A stretch of DNA of 45,290 nt from Leisingera sp. JC1 (GCF_001679925.1 NZ_LYUZ01000158.1:87809-133098); one strand, 5' to 3'. Numbered from the stretch's first letter, positions 24,165 to 35,534 are shown. A program made the numbers and translations. Notes: generated by a model not told the origin, from the letters alone.

Positions 24165-25339
24165 AGCGCTTCCTCATATTCCGATTCCGCGGTGCTGTCC
24201 CAGACCACGCCGCCACCCACGTTGAGCGTCGCGCGGCCGTCCTCCAGCATCAGGGTGCGGATCGCCACGTTGAACTCGGATGAGCCGTCCGGCGCCGCCC
24301 AGCCGATGGTGCCGCAATAGATGTCGCGCGCCCAGGGCTCCAGCTCCGCCAGAATCTCCATCGACCGGATCTTGGGTGCGCCGGTGATCGAGCCGCAGGG
24401 GAACAGCGCCGCAAATATCTCTGCCAGCCCGGCATCACGCCGCAGCTTTGCCCGCACCAGCGACACCATCTGGTGCACGGTGGCGTAGCTCTCCACCGCA
24501 AACAGCTCCGGCACATGCACCGAGCCGGTCCGCGCCACGCGGCTGATGTCATTGCGCAAGAGGTCGACGATCATCAGGTTCTCGGCACGGTTTTTTTCGT
24601 CCTGGCGCAGGAAGTCACGGCGGCGGGCGTCCTCGACCGGATCATCGCTGCGCGGCTGGGTGCCTTTCATCGGGCGGGTCTCAATGACGCCGTCCGCATC
24701 GGTGCGGAAGAACAGCTCCGGTGAGCGCGACAACAGGTCCGGCAACCCGTCCTGCTGGACCAGAACGCCGTGGCCCACCGCCTGCTTGGCCTGCAAAGCG
24801 GCATAGAGTTCTTCGGCAGTGCCATAGGCGTCCGCATCAATCGGAAAAGTCAGGTTGGCCTGATAGATGTCGCCCTTGCCGATATTGCGGTTCACTTGCG
24901 TGAAAGCCTCGGCGTAGCGGTCATAAGACCAGCGTGGGGTAACATTCTCCAATCCTGCATCGCACGGCGGCACGCCGGGCAGCGCCCGTCCGCCCCCGTC
25001 AAACCGAAGGTTTGCCTCCGGCAAAACGGCGGGCGCTTCGCTTTCCGCCCGCGGACGGGCACAGCCCGCTGTGTCAGATTGCTTTGGCTCCCCGTAAACC
25101 CCAAAACACATCAACGGCAGCCGCCGCCCCTCAGGCATCCGGCACGCCAGCTTCTCCTCCAGCGCATAGCCCAGCTCATATGACGCATAGCCCGCAAGCC
25201 AGTGCCCGGCATCCCGTGCCGCGTCCAGCGCCGCCAGCGCGGCAGGCACCTCTCCCGGCCCGTCCGCGCGGATCATTCGCAGCGGCTGGTCAAAGCATGT
25301 GCCGGCCCCCTTGGGGCCCCGGTCAAAGCGAATCCGCAC
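24107..25339 (-). CDS. pabB: Aminodeoxychorismate synthase component I
   Basis: This 410-residue chorismate-binding enzyme forms 4-amino-4-deoxychorismate from chorismate with ammonia. The chorismate-binding core is complete: GDIYQANLTFPI, SPELFFRTDADGVIETRPMKGT, ENLMIVDLLRNDISR, CGSITGAPKIRSMEIL, IGWAAPDGSSEFNVAIRT and GGGVVWDS. The frame is open to 25504. I chose GTG 25339 (MRIRFDRGPKGAG) because GGAG lies 9 nt upstream and homologues begin there. Between the N-terminal domain and the core, the segment around ESEAPAVLPEANLRFDGGGRA is encoded by a palindromic element (24984-25060) that looks inserted. It is cotranscribed with pabC. Confidence 0.9.
   Translation of the reverse strand: MRIRFDRGPKGAGTCFDQPLRMIRADGPGEVPAALAALDAARDAGHWLAGYASYELGYALEEKLACRMPEGRRLPLMCFGVYGEPKQSDTAGCARPRAESEAPAVLPEANLRFDGGGRALPGVPPCDAGLENVTPRWSYDRYAEAFTQVNRNIGKGDIYQANLTFPIDADAYGTAEELYAALQAKQAVGHGVLVQQDGLPDLLSRSPELFFRTDADGVIETRPMKGTQPRSDDPVEDARRRDFLRQDEKNRAENLMIVDLLRNDISRVARTGSVHVPELFAVESYATVHQMVSLVRAKLRRDAGLAEIFAALFPCGSITGAPKIRSMEILAELEPWARDIYCGTIGWAAPDGSSEFNVAIRTLMLEDGRATLNVGGGVVWDSTAESEYEEALWKARFARVTPSRTIPLSA
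24984..25060 (-). repeat. Palindromic, multi-hairpin element inside pabB
   Basis: Perfect 10-bp arms GCCCGTCCGC (24984-24993) and GCGGACGGGC (25051-25060) enclose three smaller inverted repeats. On the mRNA strand these are GGGCG/CGCCC, TTTGCC-GGA-GGCAAA and AAACC-TTC-GGTTT. The RNA would fold like a three-armed cloverleaf. The element encodes a low-complexity linker in PabB and keeps the frame. Confidence 0.65.
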
Positions 25340-25377
25340 TGAAAATATCTCCGCGAGTTTCTTGCCCCACATATATC

Positions 25378-25394
25378 TGTTCGCTATGCGAACA
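25378..25394. promoter_or_regulatory. Palindromic operator between pabB and carB
   Basis: TGTTCGC-TAT-GCGAACA is a perfect 7-bp inverted repeat with a 3-bp centre. It lies 39 bp upstream of the pabB start and 44 bp upstream of the carB -35 box. The size and symmetry suit a dimeric regulator; which one is unknown. Confidence 0.5.
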
Positions 25395-25437
25395 AAAGGG
25401 GTGGATGCGGCATTTCCAATTCCGTTTCCGATACCCC

Positions 25438-25465
25438 TTGAACCTTTCGGCGCGGTCCCTATAAC
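25438..25465 (+). promoter_or_regulatory. carB sigma-70-type promoter
   Basis: TTGAAC (25438-25443) and TATAAC (25460-25465), 16 bp apart, lie 75 bp upstream of the carB start. This is the best housekeeping promoter match in the window. Confidence 0.65.
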
Positions 25466-25539
25466 GCAGGACAATTTGGGCGCACGCCAGCGCCCGTGAT
25501 TCAAAGCCTGCCCGCGCGAAAAACCAGAGGAAGCCTGCC

Positions 25540-28896
<3,357 letters not shown>

Positions 28897-28936
28897 CCCC
28901 CGCAGCGGCGCCCTGCGCACCACGGATCAGAACACC

Positions 28937-28965
28937 AAAAGCCTCGGGATATCCCGGGGCTTTTA
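28937..28965 (+). terminator. carB terminator
   Basis: AAAAGCC-T-CGGG/CCCG-G-GGCTTTT forms a stem with one internal mismatch and the loop ATAT, ending in TTTT. It begins 40 bp after the carB stop. Confidence 0.88.
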
Positions 28966-29013
28966 GCTATTCACGCGGGGGTCTGCGCGATCCTGACCGG
29001 ATTATGGCTTGCC

Positions 29014-29733
29014 TCACCCCGCCTCGCGCATCAGTGCCTGCAGCTCATGGCCCAGCGGTGCGGCCAGCGACACACCGCGGCCGCTCATCCGCGCCTTGGA
29101 GGAAATCACCGACACCAGCTGCGGCAGCCGTCCGGGCCGTGTCTGCAGCACCGGAGAGCCGGACGCGCCGAAATCGACCCGGCAGGTGGTGACGACAGAG
29201 CTCTGGCGCGCCGCGATCACCTGGCAGGCGCTTTGCAGCCGGGGCGAGGTCGCGTTGCTGTGGGAATAGGACATCACGTCCACCTGCGCGCCTTTTTGCG
29301 GCGCGGCGGCCAGCGACAGCGGCCGGACTACATCGCCGCTGATGGCCCGGTCCAGCCGCAGCACGGCAATATCGGTGCCGGTCTGGAACTGGCTGGTCTG
29401 GCCGTGGCGGTAGCCAGGGTGGATCACCGCCTTGGCCACCTTGCGCGCTGCCGTGGACTGGCGGCCGTTGAGGCCTGCCTCGAACTTGATGCTGCGCGGG
29501 TTCACGCGGCGGCCATGGCGGATATCAAACATGCAATGAGCGGCGGTCAGCACCAGATCCGGCGCGATCAGCGTCGCCGTGCACATGGCCCTGCCGCCGA
29601 TATTCAGCCGGCCCACTGCCTGCCAGCCCGGAACCGTCTGTACTGCGGCCCCCTGCCCCCCTGCAGCGGCGCTGCCTGCACTGCAGGCAATGGTAACGGC
29701 GATGGCGGCGGCAGTTCGAAGCAGTCGTTTCAT
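29014..29733 (-). CDS. Secreted trypsin-like serine protease
   Basis: This 239-residue protein has a Sec signal peptide (MKRLLRTAAAIAVTIACSAGSAAA, with A-x-A cleavage near residue 24). The S1/V8-type catalytic triad is intact: His66 (VLTAAHC), Asp121 (GTDIAVLRL) and Ser191 (FGASGSPVL). The position before the catalytic Gly-x-Ser is Ala instead of the Asp of trypsin's GDSGGP, as in V8-like bacterial proteases. Cys51-Cys67 and Cys170-Cys184 could form disulfides. The frame is open to 29862, but ATG 29733 follows GGAGTG and starts the signal. It is transcribed alone. A perfect CtrA-type site lies 108-122 bp upstream. Confidence 0.88.
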   Translation of the reverse strand: MKRLLRTAAAIAVTIACSAGSAAAGGQGAAVQTVPGWQAVGRLNIGGRAMCTATLIAPDLVLTAAHCMFDIRHGRRVNPRSIKFEAGLNGRQSTAARKVAKAVIHPGYRHGQTSQFQTGTDIAVLRLDRAISGDVVRPLSLAAAPQKGAQVDVMSYSHSNATSPRLQSACQVIAARQSSVVTTCRVDFGASGSPVLQTRPGRLPQLVSVISSKARMSGRGVSLAAPLGHELQALMREAG

Positions 29734-29840
29734 GTCACTCACTCCATGTTCCCACATCTTCAATGTCGGTGAGCTGTGAGGCTGGAATGGGGCCTGCTGA
29801 GGTGGCGCGCGGGCAGAAAGATGTGCAGAATAAGACAGGG

Positions 29841-29855
29841 TTAACAGGACCTTAA
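29841..29855. promoter_or_regulatory. Perfect CtrA-type site upstream of the secreted protease
   Basis: TTAACAGGACCTTAA matches TTAA-N7-TTAA exactly, 108 bp upstream of the protease start codon. Regulation by CtrA is inferred from the consensus. Confidence 0.6.
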
Positions 29856-29972
29856 CTGGCAACTGTTTTGCCGCCGCAGCTGCGCGTAAACGCCTTATTT
29901 ACTTAACGGGCGCCAACAAATTTCGGAAAAATCCCTGAAAAACACGCGAAAATCCGATCTGTTTCGTTAGGA

Positions 29973-30010
29973 GGAAAATCCGCGGTTTTCGCTGGTTTTA
30001 CGGATTTTCC
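29973..30010. repeat. 10-bp inverted repeat with 18-bp spacer
   Basis: GGAAAATCCG (29973-29982) and CGGATTTTCC (30001-30010) are perfectly complementary. They lie in the AT-rich leader region of the protease gene. It could be an operator pair or an RNA stem. Confidence 0.5.
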
Positions 30011-30171
30011 AGCGCTGCCGGTAACACAGCGGTCCATTTGCGGCGCAAATGAGCCTTAACAACCCGATAACGGGCAGCATCCGTGCCGCCCAATTGCTTA
30101 ACTGCCCGCCCGCACCTATGGGATGAGCAAGGGGGCGGACAGCTCTCCCGCTTCCGTATTAAATGATCCGA

Positions 30172-30200
30172 AACGAAAAAGCCCCGGCACTGCCGGGGCT
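30172..30200 (-). terminator. arsH terminator
   Basis: Read on the minus strand, AGCCCCGGC-AGT-GCCGGGGCT (30180-30200) is followed by TTTTTCG. It starts 34 bp after the arsH stop. Confidence 0.9.
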
Positions 30201-30233
30201 CTGTGAGTTCGGTTGCAGGCAAACGCGCCCCGC

Positions 30234-30962
30234 CTATTTCTGCGAGACCCGCTTGTGCACCTCTTCCGCGCTTTCCACCCGCTCCGAATAGCGGTCCACC
30301 AGGTACTCCTTGCGGCCGCGCACCAGCCAGGTGAATTTCACCAGCTCTTCCATGACATCCACCAGACGGCGGTAGAACGGGCCATCAGGCAGGCGCTCGC
30401 CCTCTTCGAACTCCAGCCAGGCCTTGGGGATCGAGCTTTGGTTCGGGATCGTCACCATCCGCATCCAGCGTCCCAGGATTCGCATCTGATTGACCGCGTT
30501 GAAGCTCTGCGAGCCGCCGGAGACCTGCATCACCGCCAGCGTCTTGCCTTGGGTGGTGCGGATGCCGCCCTGCAGGGACAGCGGCAGCCAGTCGATCTGC
30601 AGCTTCATGATGCCGGTCATCGCGCCATGGCGCTCCGGGCTGGACCAGACCATGCCCTCGGACCAGACCGCCAGCTCGCGCAGCTCCGCCACCTTGGGAT
30701 GCTCCGCTGCATCCTTGTCGTCGGGCAAAGGCAGCCCGGACGGGTCAAAGATCCGCGTCTCGCAGCCCAAGGCCTGCAGCACCCGCGCCGCTTCCTCCGC
30801 CGCCTTGCGGGAATAGCTCACCTCTCGCAGAGAGCCATACAGAAGCAAAATACGCGGCGGGTGGCGCGGGTCATCCGCCGCCGCCAGCAAGTCCACCTCA
30901 ACCGGATACAGCTGATCCGCCGCAATTCCGGGCAGATCGCTCAGATCAGGGGTGTCAGGCAC
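30234..30962 (-). CDS. arsH: ArsH-type NADPH-dependent FMN reductase
   Basis: This 242-residue flavoprotein of the ArsH family shows the FMN-binding segment [26 protein letters not shown]. Further matches are [34 protein letters not shown] in overlapping short blocks, and [21 protein letters not shown]. ArsH enzymes oxidise trivalent organoarsenicals or reduce azo and quinone substrates with NADPH. The start is a GTG at 30962, overlapping the upstream gene by 8 bp. No arsenate reductase, ArsR or arsenite efflux gene is nearby. The arsenic role is therefore only family-based, and a general redox role is possible. Confidence 0.9.
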   Translation of the reverse strand: MPDTPDLSDLPGIAADQLYPVEVDLLAAADDPRHPPRILLLYGSLREVSYSRKAAEEAARVLQALGCETRIFDPSGLPLPDDKDAAEHPKVAELRELAVWSEGMVWSSPERHGAMTGIMKLQIDWLPLSLQGGIRTTQGKTLAVMQVSGGSQSFNAVNQMRILGRWMRMVTIPNQSSIPKAWLEFEEGERLPDGPFYRRLVDVMEELVKFTWLVRGRKEYLVDRYSERVESAEEVHKRVSQK

Positions 30963-31419
30963 TTTCTTCTTCCAGGTGCAGCTTCATGTCCAGGAGCACC
31001 TGCTGCAGCAGTACCGTTTCGCGCAGCAGACGCTTGGCCTCATTGACGGTGATGATGCCGTCTTCCATCGCGGCCTGGTATTCGCACATCAGCTGGGCAA
31101 ACCGCTGGCTGAGGGCAATCACATCGGAATTGACACCGCCGCTGCGGCCGGTTTCCTCAGCACTGCCGTTGCCATTGTAGGACAGGGTGATGTTCTTCAG
31201 ATCTGCCAGCGCCGAGGTCACATGCGGATAGGAGGCCGCGCTTTCCAGCTTGGCCACAGCATCCACCGGCATGAACCGGTCGGCATGTTCGGCATTGTCC
31301 GAATAATACCGCCCCAGTGTCGCCTTGGATTTGCCGGTGATCTGGCAGGCCGCTTCAATGCCCACATCCTTGACCAGCGCCTCGGTGTGCTTTTTCAGAT
31401 ACGTCCCGATTTCCGCCAT
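30955..31419 (-). CDS. Possible helix-turn-helix protein upstream of arsH
   Basis: This 154-residue protein is of unrecognised family. The N-terminal part ([21 protein letters not shown], about residues 20-40, in overlapping short segments) has the look of a helix-turn-helix. A C-terminal region ([30 protein letters not shown]) is probably a long amphipathic helix for dimerisation. ATG 31419 is preceded by AGGAAATAA, a good ribosome site. It overlaps arsH by 8 bp, so the two are cotranscribed; it may regulate this operon. A phage-like CII/regulatory origin is possible. Function is inferred only from shape and context. Confidence 0.6.
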   Translation of the reverse strand: MAEIGTYLKKHTEALVKDVGIEAACQITGKSKATLGRYYSDNAEHADRFMPVDAVAKLESAASYPHVTSALADLKNITLSYNGNGSAEETGRSGGVNSDVIALSQRFAQLMCEYQAAMEDGIITVNEAKRLLRETVLLQQVLLDMKLHLEEESA

Positions 31420-31788
31420 TTATTTCCTGCCTGGCTTGACCCGCCGCACCCCATGGGGAACGAACCAGTTAATTTCCCATATCCGAGTTGTAGAGGAATT
31501 GCGATACCTTATCCATCCCTCAGGTTTTCAGGGATTTAGCAAGTGACATGGTGCAATTGGCATCTGTTGTCCAGTGCAAAGCAGGATGGGTGAGTGACGT
31601 CCTGCCTTCAGGGTAATTGGTCTGCCCGGAACTTGTGCTCTCCGGGGCAAATGGCGTTGGCCGCCAAAAGGGGTTTTGTTCCACCCTGGCCGCGTCTGCC
31701 CCGGTGAGCCTTCCTGCGCCCCGGCTGACCCTCCGTTTCCCCAAGAATCCGGTTTCCCCGGCGCCGCCATGCAGGTAAACCCGCCGCC
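31420..31788. other. Intergenic region, no convincing gene
   Basis: These 369 bp separate divergent genes. A 74-codon minus-strand frame (31520-31744) has no ribosome site and unnatural composition. A weak inverted repeat ATCCCT/AGGGAT (31515-31535) is the only structure noted. The region presumably holds the promoters of tdk and of the arsH operon, but I cannot place them. Confidence 0.5.
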
Positions 31789-32391
31789 ATGGCCAAGCTC
31801 TATTTCAACTATTCCACCATGAACGCGGGCAAGTCGACGGTGCTGCTGCAGGCGTCGCACAACTACCGCGAAAACCATATGGAGACCTACCTGCTGACCG
31901 CCCGTCTGGACGACCGGGCCGGCACCGGCAGGATCGCCTCGCGCATCGGCATCGGCGAGGAGGCGGATATGTTCTCTGCGGGCGACGACCTATTTGCCCG
32001 TATCGAGGCGCGCCTGGCCCGCAGCCCGGTGGCGGCGGTTTTTGTGGATGAGGCGCAGTTTCTGGAGCCCGGACAGGTCTGGCAGCTGGCCCGGGTGGTC
32101 GATGACCTGCGGGTGCCGGTGCTGGCTTACGGGCTGCGGGTGGATTTCCAGGGCAACCTGTTTCCCGGCTCTGCCACCCTCTTGGCGCTGGCCGACGAGA
32201 TGCGCGAGGTGCGCACCATCTGCCATTGCGGCAAGAAGGCCACCATGGTGGTGCGCCAGGACGATCAGGGCCGGGTGCTGACCGAGGGCGACCAGGTGCA
32301 GATCGGCGGCAATGAGACCTATGTCTCGCTGTGCCGCCGCCACTGGCGCGAAGCGGCAGGAGACCTGCGTGCCCGCAAGGCGGCGGAGTAA
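31789..32391 (+). CDS. tdk: Thymidine kinase (type II)
   Basis: This 200-residue kinase phosphorylates thymidine in pyrimidine salvage. The P-loop is STMNAGKST (9-17), and the catalytic glutamate is E88 in VFVDEAQFL. The lasso/substrate region has GLRVDFQGNLFPGSATLLALAD in overlapping short blocks, and zinc ligands lie in TICHCGKKAT and VSLCRRHW. Length and motif order fit bacterial type II enzymes. It is transcribed alone on the plus strand; the next gene has its own strong ribosome site. Confidence 0.97.
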   Translation: MAKLYFNYSTMNAGKSTVLLQASHNYRENHMETYLLTARLDDRAGTGRIASRIGIGEEADMFSAGDDLFARIEARLARSPVAAVFVDEAQFLEPGQVWQLARVVDDLRVPVLAYGLRVDFQGNLFPGSATLLALADEMREVRTICHCGKKATMVVRQDDQGRVLTEGDQVQIGGNETYVSLCRRHWREAAGDLRARKAAE

Positions 32392-32457
32392 GCCGCCCCG
32401 CCCGGTCCCGCGCGGTTTGTGCTATACTCCTGCGGACCACTTCCAAAGGAGGCTGAC

Positions 32458-32703
32458 ATGACGCTACGCGACCCGCTGGCCGGAAAGCTGCGTTTTCACC
32501 TGTCGATCATGATCGGCGCCTGCATCGCCGGTGCAGCCGTCATCACCGCATTTGTGCTGGGGTTCTACTCGGCCGAGGCAATTCTGGTCTGCGCCGCCAT
32601 CGGCGCCATCCTGGCCTGGCCCGCAGGCACCTGGGCCACCCGCAAGATCAAGCGTGAAGACCCCGCCTGGGACCACCGCAAGGACAAGCCCAAGGACGCC
32701 TGA
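32458..32703 (+). CDS. Small two-helix membrane protein
   Basis: This 81-residue protein starts MTLRDPLAGKLRFHL behind a very strong AAAGGAGG at 5-6 nt. Two hydrophobic helices (about 16-38 and 41-58) are followed by a charged cytoplasmic tail (KIKREDPAWDHRKDKPKDA). A -10-like TATACT is at 32423-32428. No family is recognised. The strong translation signal and normal codon use support a real gene. Confidence 0.7.
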   Translation: MTLRDPLAGKLRFHLSIMIGACIAGAAVITAFVLGFYSAEAILVCAAIGAILAWPAGTWATRKIKREDPAWDHRKDKPKDA

Positions 32704-32728
32704 GCCCCGCAGGGCTCAGACCGATGCT

Positions 32729-33682
32729 TCAGACCTGGTTGGGCAGCGCCTCGCCGGCCAGATAGGCCGCCACATTGTCCAGCGCCATATGGCCCATGTT
32801 GCTGCGCACCTCTTCGGTGGCGGTGCCCAGATGCGGCAGCAGGGTGGCGTTGTCGAGGTCGATCAGCGCCTGCGGCACCTTGGGTTCAAACTCATAGACA
32901 TCCAGTCCCGCGCCGCCGATCCGGCGGTTCTGCAGCGCCTCGATCAGCGCCGCCTCTTCCACCACTTCACCGCGGGCGATGTTGATCAGATGCGCATGGC
33001 TTTGCATCGCGCCCAGCACCTCGGCGTTGATCAGATGCGTGGTCTCGGCGCCGCCCGGCACCGCCGCCACCAGAAAGTCCACCTGCCCTGCCAGATCGAT
33101 CAGGCTGTCTGCACGGTCGGCCGGGAAGTCCAGCTCTTTGGGCGAACGCGCCACATAGGACACATCCATGCCAAAGCCGAAATGGCAGCGCCGCGCAATC
33201 GCCTGGCCGATTCGGCCCATGCCGGCGATGCCAACGCGCTTGCCGGTGGCATGCAGGCCCAGCATCTGGGTCGGGTGCCAGCCCTGCCAGTCGCCCTTGC
33301 GCAGCATCCGCTCGCCTTCCGAGGCGCGGCGTGCCGACATCAGGATCAGCGTCATCGCGATATCTGCGGTGGCATCGGTCACCGCACCCGGCGTGTTGGT
33401 CACCTCGACACCTGCGGCGCGCGCGGCCTCGACATCAATGTGGTTGTAGCCGACACCGAAATTGGCCAAGAGCTTGCAGCGCGGGGTGCCCGCCTTGGCA
33501 AAGATCTCCGCCGAGAACTTGTCGCCCAGCGTCGGCACCACAATATCGAACTCATTGAGCGCACGCAGCATCTCCGCCTCGCTCATCACCGCGTTGGTCT
33601 CGCGGATTTCCAGATCAGCAAACGCCTCCCGCGCCCGTGCCGTGACCGCTGCCGTCATCGGCCGCGCAATCCAGATTTTCAT
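32729..33682 (-). CDS. D-isomer specific 2-hydroxyacid dehydrogenase
   Basis: This 317-residue NAD(P)-dependent enzyme of the glyoxylate/hydroxypyruvate reductase or formate dehydrogenase-like superfamily begins MKIWIARPMTAAV. The dinucleotide fold is GIAGMGRIGQAIA. Catalytic residues are recognisable in NIARGEVV (Arg), VYEFEPKVP (Glu) and LLPHLGTAT (His). It may reduce glyoxylate or hydroxypyruvate; the exact substrate is unknown. The frame is open to 33751; ATG 33682 follows GGAGG and lies 1 bp after the csaA stop, placing it as the third gene of the proC-csaA unit. Confidence 0.9.
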   Translation of the reverse strand: MKIWIARPMTAAVTARAREAFADLEIRETNAVMSEAEMLRALNEFDIVVPTLGDKFSAEIFAKAGTPRCKLLANFGVGYNHIDVEAARAAGVEVTNTPGAVTDATADIAMTLILMSARRASEGERMLRKGDWQGWHPTQMLGLHATGKRVGIAGMGRIGQAIARRCHFGFGMDVSYVARSPKELDFPADRADSLIDLAGQVDFLVAAVPGGAETTHLINAEVLGAMQSHAHLINIARGEVVEEAALIEALQNRRIGGAGLDVYEFEPKVPQALIDLDNATLLPHLGTATEEVRSNMGHMALDNVAAYLAGEALPNQV

Positions 33683-33683
33683 C

Positions 33684-34022
33684 TCAGTGCATCCTCCCGC
33701 CCAGCGGGACCTTTCCATCAGGCCCGGCCAGGAATATTTCTCCGTTTTCATCCGGCAGGCCCAGAACCAGGATCTCTGACATGAACTTGCCGATCTGCCG
33801 CGGCGGGAAGTTTACGACGGCCAGAACCTGCTTGCCCACCAGCGTTTCCGGCATGTAATGCGCCGTAATCTGCGCTGAACTCTTTTTTACGCCGATTTCA
33901 GGCCCGAAATCGACCCAGAGCTTGATTGCCGGCTTGCGCGCCTCGGGAAACGGCTCCGCACGGACCACTTCGCCCACGCGGATGTCGACCTTCATGAAGT
34001 CATCGAAGTTGATCTCAGCCAC
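33684..34022 (-). CDS. csaA: CsaA-like tRNA-binding protein
   Basis: This 112-residue single OB-fold protein (EMAP-II/Trbp111 type) has FDDFMKVDIRVGEVVRAEP, then KLWVDFGPEIGVKKSSAQI and VGKQVLAVVNFPPRQIGKF in short blocks, ending EIFLAGPDGKVPLGGRMH. CsaA is described as a secretion chaperone and tRNA-binding protein. The start is a GTG at 34022 with AAGGAG 7 nt upstream, overlapping the proC stop by 8 bp. The longer frame upstream lies inside proC and is rejected. It is coupled to proC and the dehydrogenase gene. Confidence 0.92.
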   Translation of the reverse strand: MAEINFDDFMKVDIRVGEVVRAEPFPEARKPAIKLWVDFGPEIGVKKSSAQITAHYMPETLVGKQVLAVVNFPPRQIGKFMSEILVLGLPDENGEIFLAGPDGKVPLGGRMH

Positions 34023-34830
34023 GCGACAGCTCCTTGGAGCGGTTGGTGGCCGCCGCCACCGCACGGTTCAGCAGCGCCGGGAAGCCGTCGTCGTCATCCA
34101 TCAGCACTTCCAAGGCAGCCTGAGTGGTGCCATTGGGGCTGGTCACGTTGACACGCAGCTGGCTGGGGTTTTCCTCCGCAGCCTCTGCCAGCGCGCCTGC
34201 GCCTGCAACGGTTGCCTTGGCCAGCTGCATCGCCAGCTCCGCCGGCAGCCCCTGCGCCTCGCCTGCAACGGCCAGCGTCTCGATCAGGTGGAACACATAG
34301 GCCGGGCCGGAGCCGCTGACGCCGGTGACGGCATCCATCTGGCCCTCATTGTCCAACCGCACAACCTGACCCACCGCCTTCAGCAGCCCCTCGGCGCGGT
34401 CGAGATCGGCGCCGCTGGTGTGAGCATTTCCGATAATCGCGGTAATGCCGCGCCCGACTGCGGCCGGGGTGTTCGGCATCGCCCGCACGATCGGCGACTG
34501 CGCGCCCAGAACGTCTTCAAAGGTTGCGATCGAGGTGCCTGCCGCCACCGAGATGAACAGGGTGGAGCCGTTGCCGTAACTCTGCAGCGTTGGCAGCGCA
34601 GCGCCCATCATCTGCGGCTTCACCGCGATCAGCACGATCCCCGGCGCCGCGGGCAGCTCTGCGTTGATGTGAACGCCTGCGCCCTTCAGCCAGTCCGACG
34701 GGTTGGGGTCGATCACCCAGACCGAGGATGCGGGCAACCCGCCCTCCAGCCATCCGGCCAGCATCGCCGATCCCATCTTGCCGCAGCCCAGCAGCACCAG
34801 GCCGCGTGCAGCAATATCCTGCATATCCAT
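34015..34830 (-). CDS. proC: Pyrroline-5-carboxylate reductase
   Basis: This 271-residue enzyme performs the last step of proline synthesis, NAD(P)H-dependent reduction of pyrroline-5-carboxylate. The Rossmann start is VLLGCGKMGSAMLAGWL. The family signatures VRAMPNTPAAVGRGITA and VTGVSGSGPAYVFHLIETL are clear. The C-terminal VTSPNGTTQAALEVL is also diagnostic. ATG 34830 follows GGGGAGGGG. The gene starts 41 bp after the YbjN-like gene and overlaps csaA, so the four may be one transcript. Confidence 0.96.
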   Translation of the reverse strand: MDMQDIAARGLVLLGCGKMGSAMLAGWLEGGLPASSVWVIDPNPSDWLKGAGVHINAELPAAPGIVLIAVKPQMMGAALPTLQSYGNGSTLFISVAAGTSIATFEDVLGAQSPIVRAMPNTPAAVGRGITAIIGNAHTSGADLDRAEGLLKAVGQVVRLDNEGQMDAVTGVSGSGPAYVFHLIETLAVAGEAQGLPAELAMQLAKATVAGAGALAEAAEENPSQLRVNVTSPNGTTQAALEVLMDDDDGFPALLNRAVAAATNRSKELSRG

Positions 34831-34871
34831 GTTTTCGCCCCTCCCCTTGGTGTCAGGTTCAGGGCACAGGT

Positions 34872-35372
34872 TTACGCCCGGCCGTAGGCCTCTGCAATGG
34901 CGACCTGCATCGCCTCCTGCGGGCTGCGCTGGCCCCAGACCGCCAGCTGGATCGCCGGGTAGTAGCGCTCCGCATTGGCAACGGCTGCATTCAGCATCGC
35001 GTCGATCTGCTGCGGGCTCGCCATCTGGCCGCCGGCCAGCACCAGCCCGTACCGGAACAGCATCAGCTTGTGATCGGCCCAATAGGTGAAGGAGCCCTCC
35101 CAGCACTGGTCGTTCATGCTGTTGATCAGCTCATACAGCCGCGGCAGTTCCGCCTCCGGCGGCTCCATCTCAAAGCTGCAGACCAGCCGCAGGCATTCCT
35201 CATAACCCGACCAGGCCAGCGTCAGCGAATAGGTGCGCCACTGCCCTTCCACCGACATCGCGATCTGATCGTCCCCGACCCTGTCGAAGTCCCAGTCGTG
35301 GTGCGACGCCAGATGCTCAACAATGTCGATCGGATGGACGTCTTCTTCCAGGTGAAGCTCGGATAGTGCCAT
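34872..35372 (-). CDS. YbjN domain protein
   Basis: This 166-residue cytoplasmic protein begins MALSELHLEEDVHPIDIVE. It carries HDWDFDRVGDDQIAMSVEG, TYSLTLAWSGYEECLRLVC, and NDQCWEGSFTYWADHKLMLF, all typical of the YbjN family (type III chaperone-like fold). YbjN is linked to stress and motility phenotypes in E. coli, with no known biochemistry. The frame is open to 35552; ATG 35372 is preceded by AGAGGTG and starts at the usual family position. It heads the proC-csaA-dehydrogenase group. Confidence 0.85.
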   Translation of the reverse strand: MALSELHLEEDVHPIDIVEHLASHHDWDFDRVGDDQIAMSVEGQWRTYSLTLAWSGYEECLRLVCSFEMEPPEAELPRLYELINSMNDQCWEGSFTYWADHKLMLFRYGLVLAGGQMASPQQIDAMLNAAVANAERYYPAIQLAVWGQRSPQEAMQVAIAEAYGRA

Positions 35373-35534
35373 GATGCCACCTCTCTTTTTGCCTAGCACA
35401 CCAGGGTACAGTGGCACCCTATAGCTAGGTTTTTCTGCTACGGGCCGGGGAGGCATCCCCGCTCCCATACTAGATATGGTGGAGCTGAAAAGGTGATCTG
35501 GCAACCCTTTATTTAGGGGATAACTGCAATAACT

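Larger units (their letters stand above)
29734..30233. other. AT-rich intergenic region, no gene seen
   Basis: These 500 bp separate the protease start from the end of arsH and are clearly more AT-rich than the rest. They hold a perfect CtrA-type site (29841-29855) and a near match TTAA-N7-ATAA (30056-30070). They also hold the inverted repeats GGAAAATCCG-N18-CGGATTTTCC (29973-30010) and CATTTGCG-G-CGCAAATG (30035-30051), and the arsH terminator. A good Shine-Dalgarno-like TAGGAGG at 29969 is not followed by a usable start. I find no protein or known RNA in it. Confidence 0.6.

Noticed and set aside
29161-29163. Loss of the Asp in the GDSGGP motif of the trypsin-like protease
   Set aside because: V8-like bacterial proteases commonly have other residues there (GxSGSP), so this is not evidence of inactivation.
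30123-30206. A 27-codon frame starting at an ATG before the arsH terminator
   Set aside because: No ribosome site, it runs through the terminator hairpin and its composition is uninformative.
31520-31744. A 74-codon minus-strand frame between the arsH operon and tdk
   Set aside because: No ribosome site, no recognisable motif and unnatural composition.
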